Counted from the first letter of the stretch, positions 16,829-26,444 are shown. The stretch: 64,000 nt of DNA from Verrucomicrobiaceae bacterium (GCA_015075365.1 JABTUN010000001.1:1798001-1862000), one strand, 5' to 3'. The notes: generated from the letters alone by a model not told the origin. A program made the numbers and translations.

Positions 16829-17106
16829 TTTTTGCGTTTGAACATCTGCAGCATGCGGTCCGTGACCATGAAACCGCCGAACACGTTCGCCGAGCCGAGC
16901 ACCACGGCGACAAAACCCGCGACGTGCTGGATAAAGCCCTCCGCCGACGCCAGCGCGATCATGCCGCCGAGCAGGATGATGCCGTGGATCGCGTTCGTGC
17001 CGGACATCAGCGGCGTGTGGAGCATCGAGGGCACTTTGGAGATCAATTCGAAGCCGAGGAAGATCGACAGCACAAAGATGAAGAACACGAGCATTTCGGC
17101 GGTCAT
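16825..17106 (-). CDS. pntAB: NAD(P) transhydrogenase subunit alpha, membrane part
   Basis: A 93-residue protein with three membrane helices, corresponding to the C-terminal membrane domain of E. coli PntA. The sequence GFELISKVPSMLHTPLMSGT is the conserved loop of this subunit, followed by INAIHG-like NAIHGIILLGG. The alpha subunit is split into two genes here, as in Rhodospirillum. It lies between pntAA and pntB, with a seven-base gap and a four-base overlap respectively. Confidence 0.96.
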
Positions 17107-17113
17107 GACGGAA

Positions 17114-18247
17114 TCAGGTGGCGGCGAGTTTTTCGTTCACGATGCGCCCGCCGTGCGTCACGACGCAGCTTTTTAGAATGTCGTCGTCGAGGTTCAGCTT
17201 GAAGGCCTTCGACTCCTTGTCCCAAAACTCCGCCAGCAGCGCGGTGATGTTCGACGCGAACATCTGGCTGGCATGCACCGGCACGGTGCCGGGCAGATTC
17301 GCCGTGCCGACGATCTTCACGCCCTTGCGATCGGTGATTTGATCCGCCACCACGCCCTCGACATTGCCGCCGCTCTCGACGGCGAGATCGACCACCACGC
17401 TGCCCGGCTTCATCGCATCGAGCATCTCGCTCGTGAGCAGAATGGGCGCGCGCCGTCCAAACACCTGCGCCGCGGTGATGACGATGTCCGACTCCGCGCA
17501 CACACGCGCCATGCCCTCGCGCTGGAGTTTGAGCTGCTCGTCGGTCAGCGCCTTTGCGTAGCCACCTTCGGTCTGTCCGGTTTCGCCGACGTCGATCTTC
17601 ACAAACTTCGCGCCGAGCGATCTCACCTGCTCCTCGACGACCGGACGCGTGTCAAAGGCCTCCACCTTCGCGCCGAGGCGTTTCGCGGTCGCGATGGCCT
17701 GCAAACCGGCCACGCCCGCACCGATGATGAAGACCTTCACCGGTTTGATCGTGCCCGCAGGCGTCATCATCATCGGAAAAATCTTCCCCGTCTGCGCCGC
17801 GGCGGTGATTACGGCCGCGTAGCCCGCCAGACTCGCCTGTGACGACAAAACGTCCATCTTCTGCGCGCGCGTACTGCGCGGCACCATTTCGAGGCTGATT
17901 GCCGTGACGCCGCGTTGCGCGAGCGTTTGAATCAGGTCGCGCGATTGAAACGGATCGAGCAATGCGATGCACACCGCGCCCTCGCGCATCAGCAGCATGT
18001 CGGCAGCGGAAGGCTTGTGCACTTGCGCGAGAATGTCCGCGCCTTGAATCATCGCCGCACGATCCGTGCGCACGGTCGCGCCCGCCTTCGTGTAATCAGC
18101 ATCCGTGTGCCCGCAGAACGCGCCGATGCCTGACTCGACTTCGATGACCGCGCCGAGCGCCTTCAGCTTCGCCACCATTTCGGGAACCATCGCAGCACGC
18201 GTCTCTCCCGCGTGGGTCTCTTTTGGAAAAGCGACGGTCGTCTGCAT
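17114..18247 (-). CDS. pntAA: NAD(P) transhydrogenase subunit alpha, NAD-binding part
   Basis: A 377-residue soluble NAD-binding subunit homologous to alanine dehydrogenase. Motifs include the N-terminal VAFPKETHAGETRAAMVPE, the Rossmann segment VFIIGAGVAGLQAIATAKRLGA with the following EAFDTRP, and the conserved AQTEGGYA-like GQTEGGYAKAL loop that contacts the NADP domain. First gene of the pnt operon. Its promoter would lie in the divergent 80-base gap shared with the cytochrome-like gene at 18331. Confidence 0.97.
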   Translation of the reverse strand: MQTTVAFPKETHAGETRAAMVPEMVAKLKALGAVIEVESGIGAFCGHTDADYTKAGATVRTDRAAMIQGADILAQVHKPSAADMLLMREGAVCIALLDPFQSRDLIQTLAQRGVTAISLEMVPRSTRAQKMDVLSSQASLAGYAAVITAAAQTGKIFPMMMTPAGTIKPVKVFIIGAGVAGLQAIATAKRLGAKVEAFDTRPVVEEQVRSLGAKFVKIDVGETGQTEGGYAKALTDEQLKLQREGMARVCAESDIVITAAQVFGRRAPILLTSEMLDAMKPGSVVVDLAVESGGNVEGVVADQITDRKGVKIVGTANLPGTVPVHASQMFASNITALLAEFWDKESKAFKLNLDDDILKSCVVTHGGRIVNEKLAAT

Positions 18248-18330
18248 GCGATGACAGAAACGTTAGCAAGGCCGCGCATCTCGCGAGCATGATTTCGGGA
18301 GATTTGAGCGTCCACGCCTGTATTGGAGAC

Positions 18331-20586
18331 ATGCAACGTCTTGTACCGCTGTTGTTGCTCACCACCGCCTTCGCCGAGATCCCCCGCCCCGACGATGCGC
18401 CGGAGCCGCTGCCGCCCGAGGAAAGCGTGAAGCAATTCGCCGTGCCGGAAGGCTACTCCATCCGCCTGCTCGCCAGCGAACCGCTCATCACCGAGCCCTC
18501 CGGCATCTGCTGGGATGACAAGGGCCGCTGCTTCGTCTGCGAACTGCACGGCTACAATCTCGAAGGCCAGTATGACATCGACGAACTGAACAAAACCGGC
18601 CAGCTCGACCTCGAAGTGCGCCGCATCCAGGCCAGCGAGGAGGCCAAGAAGAAGGCTGAGGCAGAAACCTACGGCACCGTGAAGCTGCTGCGCGACACCG
18701 ATGGCGATGGCGTCATGGACCAAGCCATCGTGTGGGCCGATCGACTGCCGCCATGTCACGGCATTGCCGCAGGGAATGGCGGCATCATCGTCGCCTGCTC
18801 ACCGCACATCGTCTTTCTCAAAGACAGCGATGGTGATGACAAAGCGGACGTGAATGAGCAGCTCTTCACCGGCTTCGGCTCGCCGATTCTCGAACGCCGC
18901 ATCAATTCACCGACTTGGGGACCCGATGGCTGGCTGTATTTCGGCCGCGGCAACGCCACCGGCACCATCACCGGCCCGCATTTGAAAAAGCCCGTCGATC
19001 TGCCGCCCACCGATTTCCGTATTCGTGCGGATGGCAGCGCCATCGAGCCCGTCAGCGGCAGCACAAAGACCACCGGCATGGCCTTCACCGACAGCGGCGA
19101 GCGCTTCACCGCAACCACCACGCATCCCGGCCTCTACGTCACGCCGATCCCGTGGCGTTACCTCACTCGCAATCCCGATGCCGCCGCGCCGATGCTCGAT
19201 GCGCCAGCGAGCGACGACACACGCGTCTATCCCATCGCCGCGCCGCACCCGTGGCGAACAAAGCGGGAGCAGCATGCCGAGTACTTCGCCTTCTACCGCA
19301 AAATCAGCCTCAGCGATGCCGCCGCGTCCGGTTACTTCACCAGCGCCTGCTCGCCCATCGTCTGGCGCGGCCACTATTTCGTCTGCGAACCCGCGCAAAA
19401 CCTCATTCACCGCGCCGACATCGTGCGCGATGGCACGCGCCTGCGACTCCAGCGCGTGAAAGGCGAGGAGCATCGCGAATTCCTCGCCTCGCGTGATGCG
19501 TGGTTTCATCCCATCGCGCTCACGCAGACGCCGCAGGGCCATCTCGCCATCGTCGATTACTACCGCGAGATCATTGAAGACTACTCTGCCATCCCGCGGC
19601 ATCTCCAGCAGCAATACGGCCTCATCAACGGCCATGATCGCGGTCGCGTGTGGATCCTCGAAGCGAAGCAAAAATGGTCCAAACCGCCTCTCAGCACCGC
19701 CGATGCGAAAGTGCTCCAACTCCGCGAAAACGACGAAACCTCCAAAATCGACCTCAAAGCCGATTTGGAGCCTCAACTCGCCCTCCAGCTCGCTTTGAGG
19801 CTCGGACCGCAAAAAGAGGCGCTTTTGCACCTCGCACGAAAACACGGCCAACTCCGCTGGATGGACGCCGCCATCGCCAGTTCGGCCGCCAAGATTGAAA
19901 AAGACCTCCTTTTGGCTCTCGCCACCGATCCCGGCCAAAGCGAGCCAGTCATGGCCAATCTTGCCGGCATCATCGCCGCTCGCGGAAACGTCCAGGAACT
20001 CACCGAATGCCTCGCCGTCGTCAAAACCGGCAAAGCGCACGACATTCTGAAGCTCGGCATCGAAGACACCAAGCCGCTCACGACCCCAACCGACGTTCCC
20101 TTGCCCACAGCACCCACCGCCGCTCAAATCGCCGCGTGGGAAAAACGCGTCCCGGCCATTCTTGAGGCCTTGAAGCAGCAACCCGATCTCGCCGAAGGCA
20201 AAACCCTCTTCACCGCCATGTGCTCCGCCTGCCATCGCAGCCATGGTATCGGCTATGTCGTCGGTCCGGATCTCGATGCCGAGTTCCAACGTGCTCCCGA
20301 AGTCATCGTGCGCGACATCCTCTTTCCCAGCGAAGCCGCACGGCCCGGCTACGACACCATCCACGCCAATACGCATCGTGGCGAGACTTTGCTCGGCATC
20401 ACCGCCTCCGATTCGCCCACCAGCATCACTTTGAAGCTCCCCGGCGGCAGCGAACGCACCGTTTTGCGCAAGCGCACCGACATCCGCACCGTGCGAAATG
20501 TCTCGCTAATGCCTGCGGGTCTCGGCGACGCGCTGAAGCCGACTCAAATCGCGAATATCATCGCGTTTCTGTTGTCGCGGTCATGA
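18331..20586 (+). CDS. PVC-type heme-binding CxxCH protein (membrane-bound dehydrogenase type)
   Basis: A 751-residue secreted protein. The signal peptide is MQRLVPLLLLTTAFA, and the start at ATG 18331 is supported by TTGGAGAC just before it. The N-terminal half is a beta-propeller dehydrogenase-like domain (SVKQFAVPEGYSIRLLASEP, TWGPDGWLYFGRGNATG, CHGIAAGNGGIIVACSPHI). A linker follows, then a C-terminal cytochrome c-like domain with CSACH at residues 631-635 and the family ending (NVSLMPAGLGDALKPTQIANIIAFL). Such proteins are thought to oxidise sugars or derivatives in the periplasm. This is a hallmark PVC family. An open frame continues upstream to 18223 but overlaps pntAA. Confidence 0.93.
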   Translation: MQRLVPLLLLTTAFAEIPRPDDAPEPLPPEESVKQFAVPEGYSIRLLASEPLITEPSGICWDDKGRCFVCELHGYNLEGQYDIDELNKTGQLDLEVRRIQASEEAKKKAEAETYGTVKLLRDTDGDGVMDQAIVWADRLPPCHGIAAGNGGIIVACSPHIVFLKDSDGDDKADVNEQLFTGFGSPILERRINSPTWGPDGWLYFGRGNATGTITGPHLKKPVDLPPTDFRIRADGSAIEPVSGSTKTTGMAFTDSGERFTATTTHPGLYVTPIPWRYLTRNPDAAAPMLDAPASDDTRVYPIAAPHPWRTKREQHAEYFAFYRKISLSDAAASGYFTSACSPIVWRGHYFVCEPAQNLIHRADIVRDGTRLRLQRVKGEEHREFLASRDAWFHPIALTQTPQGHLAIVDYYREIIEDYSAIPRHLQQQYGLINGHDRGRVWILEAKQKWSKPPLSTADAKVLQLRENDETSKIDLKADLEPQLALQLALRLGPQKEALLHLARKHGQLRWMDAAIASSAAKIEKDLLLALATDPGQSEPVMANLAGIIAARGNVQELTECLAVVKTGKAHDILKLGIEDTKPLTTPTDVPLPTAPTAAQIAAWEKRVPAILEALKQQPDLAEGKTLFTAMCSACHRSHGIGYVVGPDLDAEFQRAPEVIVRDILFPSEAARPGYDTIHANTHRGETLLGITASDSPTSITLKLPGGSERTVLRKRTDIRTVRNVSLMPAGLGDALKPTQIANIIAFLLSRS

Positions 20587-20587
20587 T

Positions 20588-21574
20588 TCACTCGCCCATC
20601 AGCTTCTTCACCGTCGGCTCGATGGCCTCGGCCCAGATGCGGTAGCCTTTTTCGTTCGGGTGGAGGAAGTCGGGCATGATGTCTTTCGTGATCAGGCCGT
20701 CGGGGGTGAGGAACTTCGCGCCGATGTCGAGGAAGGTTACGTGGTGCGTGCCGTCGAGCCTTGAGATGATGCCATTGATTTCGGCGATCTTTTCGCGCGC
20801 CGGATTCGGCTTCTCACCGCGTGGGAAAATGCCCAGCAGGAGAATCTGTGACTGCGGCAGGCGTTTTTCGAGTTCCAGCACGATGGCCTCAATGCCTGCG
20901 GCGATGTCCGGCGCGGAGCAATTGCCCGTGTTGTTCGTGCCGATCATCATGACGACGAGTTTCGGCGCGATGCCGTCGATGGCACCGTGCTGCAGACGCC
21001 AGAGCACGTTTTCCGTTTTGTCCCAGCCGAAGCCCAGATTGCCGGCGTTTCGCGGCGCGTAGAACTCGCCCCAGGTCTGCTGCCCGCGCAGCGCGTAGCT
21101 GTCGAATTGCTCGCCGCCGAAGAAATGGGTGATCGAATCGCCGATGAAGAGAATCTGGGGCTTGGCGCGCTTCACGGCGGCGCTGGTGAGTTCGTGGCGC
21201 TTTTTCCAGTCATACTGCGGCCAGCTCCGGTCCTGCGTGACGGGCACGACGGTGTTGGGCAGCGTTTTTTGCCCCGGCAATGGCTCGAACACGGCCTTCG
21301 CGACCTCGCTCATCGTTTTGCGGTCCTCGGAAAACGCGCGCGCGTTCACCGTGCCGCCTGCGGGCAGCGAAATGGGTGCGAGATACGGATTCGACTTCGC
21401 CAAGGGATCGGTGCCGTCGAGTGTGTAGAGAACATTTTCTCCTTTCAGTGTCACCAAGCCATCCGCGGCACGCTGGATCGACGGCGGTGCGAGTTGAACA
21501 GCGGTCTGCGCGCGTGCCGCGCCGCAGAGGATCACGAAAACGGTGGCGGCGGGCAGGAAACGGGCGGCGATCAT
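20588..21574 (-). CDS. secreted SGNH/GDSL hydrolase with chitobiase-type C-terminal module at its N-terminus
   Basis: A 328-residue protein: signal peptide to about residue 22, then a small beta domain (PSIQRAADGLVTLKGENVLYTLDG, TVNARAFSEDRKTMSEV) resembling the CHB_HEX_C_1/Fn3-associated module. An SGNH esterase follows with block I ILFIGDSITHFFGG, block III MIGTNNTGN and block V DFLHPNEKGY (Asp-His). It probably deacylates polysaccharides in the periplasm or outside. The start overlaps the stop of the upstream gene by four bases (ATGA), so they are coupled. Confidence 0.9.
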   Translation of the reverse strand: MIAARFLPAATVFVILCGAARAQTAVQLAPPSIQRAADGLVTLKGENVLYTLDGTDPLAKSNPYLAPISLPAGGTVNARAFSEDRKTMSEVAKAVFEPLPGQKTLPNTVVPVTQDRSWPQYDWKKRHELTSAAVKRAKPQILFIGDSITHFFGGEQFDSYALRGQQTWGEFYAPRNAGNLGFGWDKTENVLWRLQHGAIDGIAPKLVVMMIGTNNTGNCSAPDIAAGIEAIVLELEKRLPQSQILLLGIFPRGEKPNPAREKIAEINGIISRLDGTHHVTFLDIGAKFLTPDGLITKDIMPDFLHPNEKGYRIWAEAIEPTVKKLMGE

Positions 21575-23508
21575 TGCAAGGCGGAGGCGGGCGCGGGTTC
21601 GGGAGGATTGTCACCGTTCTTCACGGCATCGACAAGGCGTTTGATGCCGTCCTTGGCGAGCGCGCTGGCGGGATGCATGCGCCGGGCTTTCAGATACCAG
21701 GCGAGCGCGGAGCCGGTCTGCTTTCTCTTTTCATGCTGGCGGCCGTTTTCGATGGCGGTGACAAATTCGCTGGCCTTCACGCCGAGATCGGCGCGCAGCT
21801 TGCTGAGCACGGGATCGTCCGGGTAGGTCTCCGCCTGCGTCTCGACCTCCTCCCAAGCGGCGGCGGGGCTGGTGTCGGCGAGCTTGCCCGCGCCGCGGAT
21901 GATCAATTCGAGGCCGCCCATGTCATTGAGCACTTTTTCGAGCTGCTTCTGCCGCGCGGGATCATCGGCCACCGAGGCGAGGAAGACGGCCTTGTTGTCG
22001 AAGATCTGGCGGAAGTTTTTCTGGCTGAGCAGGCGGTCGAACTCCATCACGCCCTGGGATTTCATGTCGCTGGATTTCACCAGCTCCGTGCTGAAGCCGG
22101 AGAGGTCAGGATTCGTCGGCCAGATCTCGGTGGCGGCCTTCATCTCGGCCTCGAGGGTCTTCGTGTCGCGCGCGGCCATGGCGGTGCGCGCCTTGCTGAT
22201 GTGCAGCGCGCTGACGGATTTGGCCGTCTGGATGGCGGCGAGGGGGCGGGCGTATTCGAAATCGTCCGAGAGGGAGCGCAGCTCGGTCACCGTGGTCTCC
22301 GCGTTCGCGTAGTCCTTCATCTCCAGGAAGCCGAGGAGCCTGTTCTTCTTGCGCACGAAATCGAGCACCTTGGTCTTCTCGCTCATCGGCAGGCGGCGCA
22401 CGCGCGGGAGGTATTCGCCGATGCCAAAGGCCTCCAGCAGGCGGTTGCTGGCGCTGTCGATGTCACGGCGCGCGACGAGGTTCTCAAACGAGACGAGGGA
22501 CTCATCGACCGTGCGGATGGCCTCCAACGAGAGGCCGTCGATCATGGCGACGGTGGGCGGCACACCGAAGCTGCTGGAGAGCATTTTTTGCACGTCGCTG
22601 TTTTTGTCGAGCTGCAGGACGCTGTCGCCGTCCTTGAAAAGGTTCGGGTAGAAGCGGCATGCGATCACGGCATGCTCGAAACGGCGCTGGAGGAACATCT
22701 GGATGATGAGCGCCTGGAAGGTGGTCTTGCTGGTGATCTCCGAGAGGCCGGCGGCGGTCTCGTTGAGCTTCATGCGTGCCTCGATCTCGGCGATGCCCTT
22801 GATGTACTCCGAGGTGCGGCCGACGGTGGCGCTGTTCGTCTGGTTGTTCTGATTCTGCTGCTGCGCGGAGTTCGCACCACCTTTGGAAGCGCTGCCGCTG
22901 CCGCCGCCTGGAGCGAGTTCGTTGTTCTTGAGGCCCATCTCGGCATTCCATGAGAGCACCTTGCGCCGGTCCAGCATCGCCGCGTTCGCCTGCTTGAGCT
23001 GTGTTTGTTTTTTCTGCGACAGCCACACATCCCAGATGGCATTGGCGATGGCGTTGCACAGACCGCCATCGATTCTGTAGGTCCCCGCTTCTGGCAGCAT
23101 GGCAAAGGCCTTCATCGGATCGGGCGCGGGCTTGTTCGTCGGCGCGAGAAGCTGCTGGATCTGTGTGATGAGATCGCGATAGGCCTGGTCTTCGGCGGAA
23201 TTTGCCTCCGGCGTGGTGAGGTAGGTCTCAAAGCGCGAGCGCATGAGGCGGTTGTTCGTCACATTCCACAGCTTGCCGTTGAAGGCGACGTTCTCGCTGC
23301 CGGGGTCCATCATGGGCATGTTGCCGAGTCCGGTCTGCATGTCCGTCTGGCGGTCCGTGGCTGTGCCGGGCACGATGTTGTAGTTGTTGTTCGACGTGGT
23401 GGTCGTGGGCGCGGCGGGCTGGCCGCCGGGTGCCACGCCAGGCAGAACCTGCGCGTGCGGCACGGCGGAGAATGCCACGAGGATGACGGGGACAAGGACG
23501 CGTTTCAT
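21571..23508 (-). CDS. large secreted protein of unknown function
   Basis: A 645-residue protein with a signal peptide (MKRVLVPVILVAFSAVPHAQ) and a Thr/Asn-rich linker. A mostly helical body follows with tetratricopeptide-like spacing in its second half (LGFLEMKDYANAETTVTELRSL, ETQAETYPDDPVLSKLRADLG). A Gly/Ser/Gln-rich low-complexity loop (about 215-240) interrupts the middle. No catalytic motif is seen. It is first in a two-gene unit with the SGNH hydrolase. Such large helical secreted proteins with TPR-like repeats are common in Verrucomicrobiota. The function is not recognised. Confidence 0.75.
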   Translation of the reverse strand: MKRVLVPVILVAFSAVPHAQVLPGVAPGGQPAAPTTTTSNNNYNIVPGTATDRQTDMQTGLGNMPMMDPGSENVAFNGKLWNVTNNRLMRSRFETYLTTPEANSAEDQAYRDLITQIQQLLAPTNKPAPDPMKAFAMLPEAGTYRIDGGLCNAIANAIWDVWLSQKKQTQLKQANAAMLDRRKVLSWNAEMGLKNNELAPGGGSGSASKGGANSAQQQNQNNQTNSATVGRTSEYIKGIAEIEARMKLNETAAGLSEITSKTTFQALIIQMFLQRRFEHAVIACRFYPNLFKDGDSVLQLDKNSDVQKMLSSSFGVPPTVAMIDGLSLEAIRTVDESLVSFENLVARRDIDSASNRLLEAFGIGEYLPRVRRLPMSEKTKVLDFVRKKNRLLGFLEMKDYANAETTVTELRSLSDDFEYARPLAAIQTAKSVSALHISKARTAMAARDTKTLEAEMKAATEIWPTNPDLSGFSTELVKSSDMKSQGVMEFDRLLSQKNFRQIFDNKAVFLASVADDPARQKQLEKVLNDMGGLELIIRGAGKLADTSPAAAWEEVETQAETYPDDPVLSKLRADLGVKASEFVTAIENGRQHEKRKQTGSALAWYLKARRMHPASALAKDGIKRLVDAVKNGDNPPEPAPASALQ

Positions 23509-23526
23509 AAGGACACAGAGCGAGGG

Positions 23527-23937
23527 TTAGACTTTGAGGAGTTCGAGGACCTCCAGCACGCCGCTTTCAAGCACGCGCACCTTGAAGGTGTAACGCTGCC
23601 CGCGCTGGATGTTTGTGCCCTGATAATCTGGCGGCACCCACACCGGCACAAAGCTGCTCCCGCTGCCGTCACTGACCTGAACGCTGAACAGGCGGCCGTC
23701 CGCCTGCCTCCAGCCCTGGTCCAGGCGGTCGTCCACGATGCCCTCGATCTTGTAGATGTTGCCGCTGAGCGCTGTGGCGTCCTCCAGATACTCCGAGGCA
23801 CCGAGCTCCTGCACCCCCGTCATCGTGTCTGTCGTGCGGTGCAGCAACGCATACCCGCCACCACCCAGGACGGCGAGGACGGCGACGAGGCCGAGGAGAT
23901 GGGAGAGACGAAGGCTGGACTGGGCGCGGCGTGCCAT
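23527..23937 (-). CDS. membrane-anchored small protein of unknown function
   Basis: A 136-residue protein with a basic N-terminus, one membrane anchor (LSHLLGLVAVLAVLGGGGYALL, about residues 11-31) and a periplasmic beta domain (EDATALSGNIYKIEGIVDDR, RYTFKVRVLESGVLEVLELL). The second part has an OB-fold-like strand pattern, but this is only an impression. It lies upstream of the 645-residue secreted protein on the same strand with an 18-base gap, so it is probably first in that operon. Confidence 0.7.
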   Translation of the reverse strand: MARRAQSSLRLSHLLGLVAVLAVLGGGGYALLHRTTDTMTGVQELGASEYLEDATALSGNIYKIEGIVDDRLDQGWRQADGRLFSVQVSDGSGSSFVPVWVPPDYQGTNIQRGQRYTFKVRVLESGVLEVLELLKV

Positions 23938-24057
23938 GCGAGAGGAAGGGGGGGTTCGAGCGTGCGGTCAATCTACAAGCCCCTGCCGCCACGACGCGAG
24001 GAAAAAATGGCATGCCAGGGCTGGCAATGACAGCCCGGCTCTCCAGTGGTGCGCGGG

Positions 24058-24225
24058 ATGGACGATGACCCCTCACGCTACGCACGGCTGCCTGAGAAAG
24101 GCGGCTGCCGTCGCGCCTGCGCGCTGCACTTTGCCATGCTGGGGTTTACGCTCGTGCTCGCCATCATCTGGATCATCCGCAACCGTGCCTGGGAGCTGGA
24201 GATCACCGTGGAATGGCCTTGGTGA
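24058..24225 (+). CDS. 55-residue single-pass membrane protein
   Basis: A short frame from ATG 24058: a charged N-terminus (MDDDPSRYARLPEKGGCRRA), one hydrophobic helix (HFAMLGFTLVLAIIWIIRNRA) and the end ELEITVEWPW. The hydrophobic segment flanked by basic residues, and the position filling an otherwise empty gap, suggest a real small membrane protein. It converges with the next gene with no gap. Function unknown. Confidence 0.5.
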   Translation: MDDDPSRYARLPEKGGCRRACALHFAMLGFTLVLAIIWIIRNRAWELEITVEWPW

Positions 24226-25380
24226 TCACTCCGCACCCAGCGCAGGCAGTTCATCACAAAGCGCCAGCGCCTTCAGCGCCTGACATGTCGCGATGTAGGT
24301 GCTGTAGTGGTAGTTTCCTCGATAGAGCGAGTGCATCCACCAGCGGCCGGAGACGCGCTGTTCCTTTTTGAGCCATGCGACGGCTTTTTGAAGGCGCTCA
24401 TCTTTGGCCGGGACACCGCTTTGACGCATCAGCACGACGGCGAGGGCGGTCATGTAGGCATCGCTTTCGGGTTTGGAGGCATCGGGGAGGCCCGCGATGA
24501 GCTTTTGGACGGTTTCGCTGACTTCGAAGTGCCAGTCGTTCAGCGCGGAGAAGTCACGCGTGCTCCAGCCGCCGTCGGCGTGTTGTTTGGATGAGAGCAG
24601 CTTGAGCGCGGTGTCGCGTTTTTCGGCGGAAACGAGCTCGGGCATGTAAAAGGCGAGTTGGAGGCTCAAGACGCGATCCCAGTCATTTTTCGGCTCGGTG
24701 CTGCGAAGCCAGTTTTTGAGCTTTTCGACCTTTCCGAGCAGTTTTTCGTCCTTCAGGCCCGCGAGCCATCCGGGAGCCGCGGTGATGGTGCGCACGGCTT
24801 GCAGCGAGAGTTCGAAGTCGGTGGTGATGTGCGGGATTTCGACCTCGCCATGGCTCACGAAGGCTCCGCTGGCGGCCTGGCGCTCAAACATGTCGCGGAT
24901 GGAGCGCTCGGTATGCTCGCTCGTTTTGCCGGTGAGATGCTTGTCCCACTCCGCGAGGCCCAGCGAGCGCCACACAGCCGAAAAAGCACCCGGCATGTGC
25001 TTGTAGCCGCTCTTCGTGGCCGTCTCCTTCACCTCTTTGACCTCCTTTGGAACGAACTCGATGAAGTCCGCCACGATCTCCTCGCTCGGTTTGCCGAGTT
25101 GCGGGATCAAAGCCGGCCGCTCGCTGAGGTAAGGCCCCGTCGTGTGGCAGTTCACGCAGCTCTTTTCACGCACCCAGCATGTCGAGCCATCATCGAGATA
25201 CTTCACCGCCGCCTTGATCGACTCCGCGCCGAATTGCTTCACACGCGGCTCATCCGCCGTGGGGATGCTCACTTTGATGTCGCCGGATTCGTATTGAAAC
25301 GCGGGCTTCGGCTTCGGCGCGGGCGTGGTCGCGGCCAAAAGGACCGAAGGGACGAAAAGGACGGCAAGGACGTGTTTCAT
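24226..25380 (-). CDS. secreted prenyltransferase/squalene-cyclase-like repeat protein with CxxCH
   Basis: A 384-residue protein with a signal peptide (MKHVLAVLFVPSVLLAA) and a CVNCH heme-like motif at residues 75-79 near the N-terminus. Alpha-alpha-barrel repeats follow, of the prenyltransferase/squalene oxidase type (LSSKQHADGGWSTRDFSALND, LKKEQRVSGRWWMHSLYRGN, HYSTYIATCQALKALAL). It lacks the DxDD motif of true cyclases, so enzymatic cyclisation is not supported. PVC genomes often have such exported CxxCH repeat proteins of unknown function. Confidence 0.82.
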   Translation of the reverse strand: MKHVLAVLFVPSVLLAATTPAPKPKPAFQYESGDIKVSIPTADEPRVKQFGAESIKAAVKYLDDGSTCWVREKSCVNCHTTGPYLSERPALIPQLGKPSEEIVADFIEFVPKEVKEVKETATKSGYKHMPGAFSAVWRSLGLAEWDKHLTGKTSEHTERSIRDMFERQAASGAFVSHGEVEIPHITTDFELSLQAVRTITAAPGWLAGLKDEKLLGKVEKLKNWLRSTEPKNDWDRVLSLQLAFYMPELVSAEKRDTALKLLSSKQHADGGWSTRDFSALNDWHFEVSETVQKLIAGLPDASKPESDAYMTALAVVLMRQSGVPAKDERLQKAVAWLKKEQRVSGRWWMHSLYRGNYHYSTYIATCQALKALALCDELPALGAE

Positions 25381-25410
25381 GCGGCGGAAGGTACGGGGCT
25401 TCCGGCCTCA

Positions 25411-25890
25411 TCATTCCTCGCCGTCGTAATACTCAAGCGACTCGCTGCGGATGAGCTGACGCCCCGGTGAACGCACGAGCCACTTGCCACTGTCCGGGTA
25501 GTGGCAGGACTCGCCTATGGGATTGTCGGCGATGACGTAGAGGATGAGGTCGGCATCGCTGTTGTTGATGAGCTGGTGTGGCTCGCCGGGTTTGAAGAGG
25601 AAAGCGTCGCCGGTTTCGATGGGTGTGGTGCCAGCCTCATCGCGCACGAGGCCGGTGCCGGAGATGACGTGATAAAACTCCCACTGCGCACTGTGCGAGT
25701 GAAACGGATACGGCGTTTGGCCCGGCGGGATGCGCAGGATCTCGACATCGAACGGATGGCGCCGCATCAAGTCCGTCGAAAGCGGTTCACGGCCAAGCGC
25801 TTCGGATACTTCTTTGCTCGCGCCGCCGAATTTCCCCTTCGGCGAGTTCCAGGTGTGTTCTTCGAGGGTGTAGGTGTTGATCTTTTTCAT
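25411..25890 (-). CDS. cupin domain protein
   Basis: A 159-residue single-domain cupin. Metal-site-like motifs are visible: PFHSHSAQWEFYHVISGTG (two His and a Glu) and GDAFLFKPGEPHQLINNSDAD (a His). It resembles cupins annotated as quercetin dioxygenase-like, but its substrate is unknown. It probably acts in the cytoplasm since no signal is present. It lies 10 bases downstream of a GNAT gene on the same strand and may be co-transcribed. Confidence 0.88.
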   Translation of the reverse strand: MKKINTYTLEEHTWNSPKGKFGGASKEVSEALGREPLSTDLMRRHPFDVEILRIPPGQTPYPFHSHSAQWEFYHVISGTGLVRDEAGTTPIETGDAFLFKPGEPHQLINNSDADLILYVIADNPIGESCHYPDSGKWLVRSPGRQLIRSESLEYYDGEE

Positions 25891-25900
25891 GGAGAAACGT

Positions 25901-26422
25901 TCACGGCAGGTTCAGGCGGAACACGTCATCGCTTTCGGGAGCTTCGCCGTGTGGATACTCGTTGCGGATGATTCGCTGAAAGCTCAGACGGTTCAGCAGC
26001 CTGATGGAGCGCTCGTTGCGCCTGTCAGCGGTCGCGTAGAGCGCGGTCACCTCAAAGTCGTCGTGCAAAACACGGATGACCGCGCTGGCAGCATCGAAGG
26101 CGAGTCCGCGCCCCCAATACGCGGGGCCGAGGATGTAGCCGAAGTCGCCAGTGCCGTCGGCATTCACGGATGCCTGCATGAAGCCAGCGCACGCGCTTCT
26201 TTCATGCGGGAAGATGATCCAGTTCAGCCAGCGCTCCGTGCCATCCGGCGAGAAAGTGGTCTCGTAGCGTCGGTAGCGATCCTCCAGCTCTTGCTGTGAA
26301 GCCGGCGGATGCCGGTCGAGATACTCGTAAATGCGCGGATCGCTCAGAAGCACCAACATCTCCGCCGCATGCGCCACACGCACCGGCTCAAGACGAGTGA
26401 GAGATGTGACAAGGGTGTCCAT
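25901..26422 (-). CDS. GNAT family N-acetyltransferase (RimJ/RimL type)
   Basis: A 173-residue acetyltransferase. The N-terminal strand is TSLTRLEPVRVAHAAEMLVLLSD. The acetyl-CoA binding region is FGYILGPAYWGRGLAFDAASAVIRVL, and the end NERSIRLLNRLSFQRI is typical of the RimJ/L group that acetylates N-terminal amines or small molecules. The start at ATG 26422 is preferred over an open frame to 26464, which would overlap the preceding peptidase gene. Confidence 0.85.
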   Translation of the reverse strand: MDTLVTSLTRLEPVRVAHAAEMLVLLSDPRIYEYLDRHPPASQQELEDRYRRYETTFSPDGTERWLNWIIFPHERSACAGFMQASVNADGTGDFGYILGPAYWGRGLAFDAASAVIRVLHDDFEVTALYATADRRNERSIRLLNRLSFQRIIRNEYPHGEAPESDDVFRLNLP

Positions 26423-26444
26423 GGAGGTCAGCGGACAGCGAGGA

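Noticed and set aside
21280..22953. Plus-strand open frame of 557 codons
   Set aside because: Antisense to the SGNH hydrolase and 645-residue secreted protein genes.
24226..25380. Squalene-hopene cyclase
   Set aside because: Repeat pattern fits the fold, but the DxDD catalytic motif is absent and a CVNCH motif is present.
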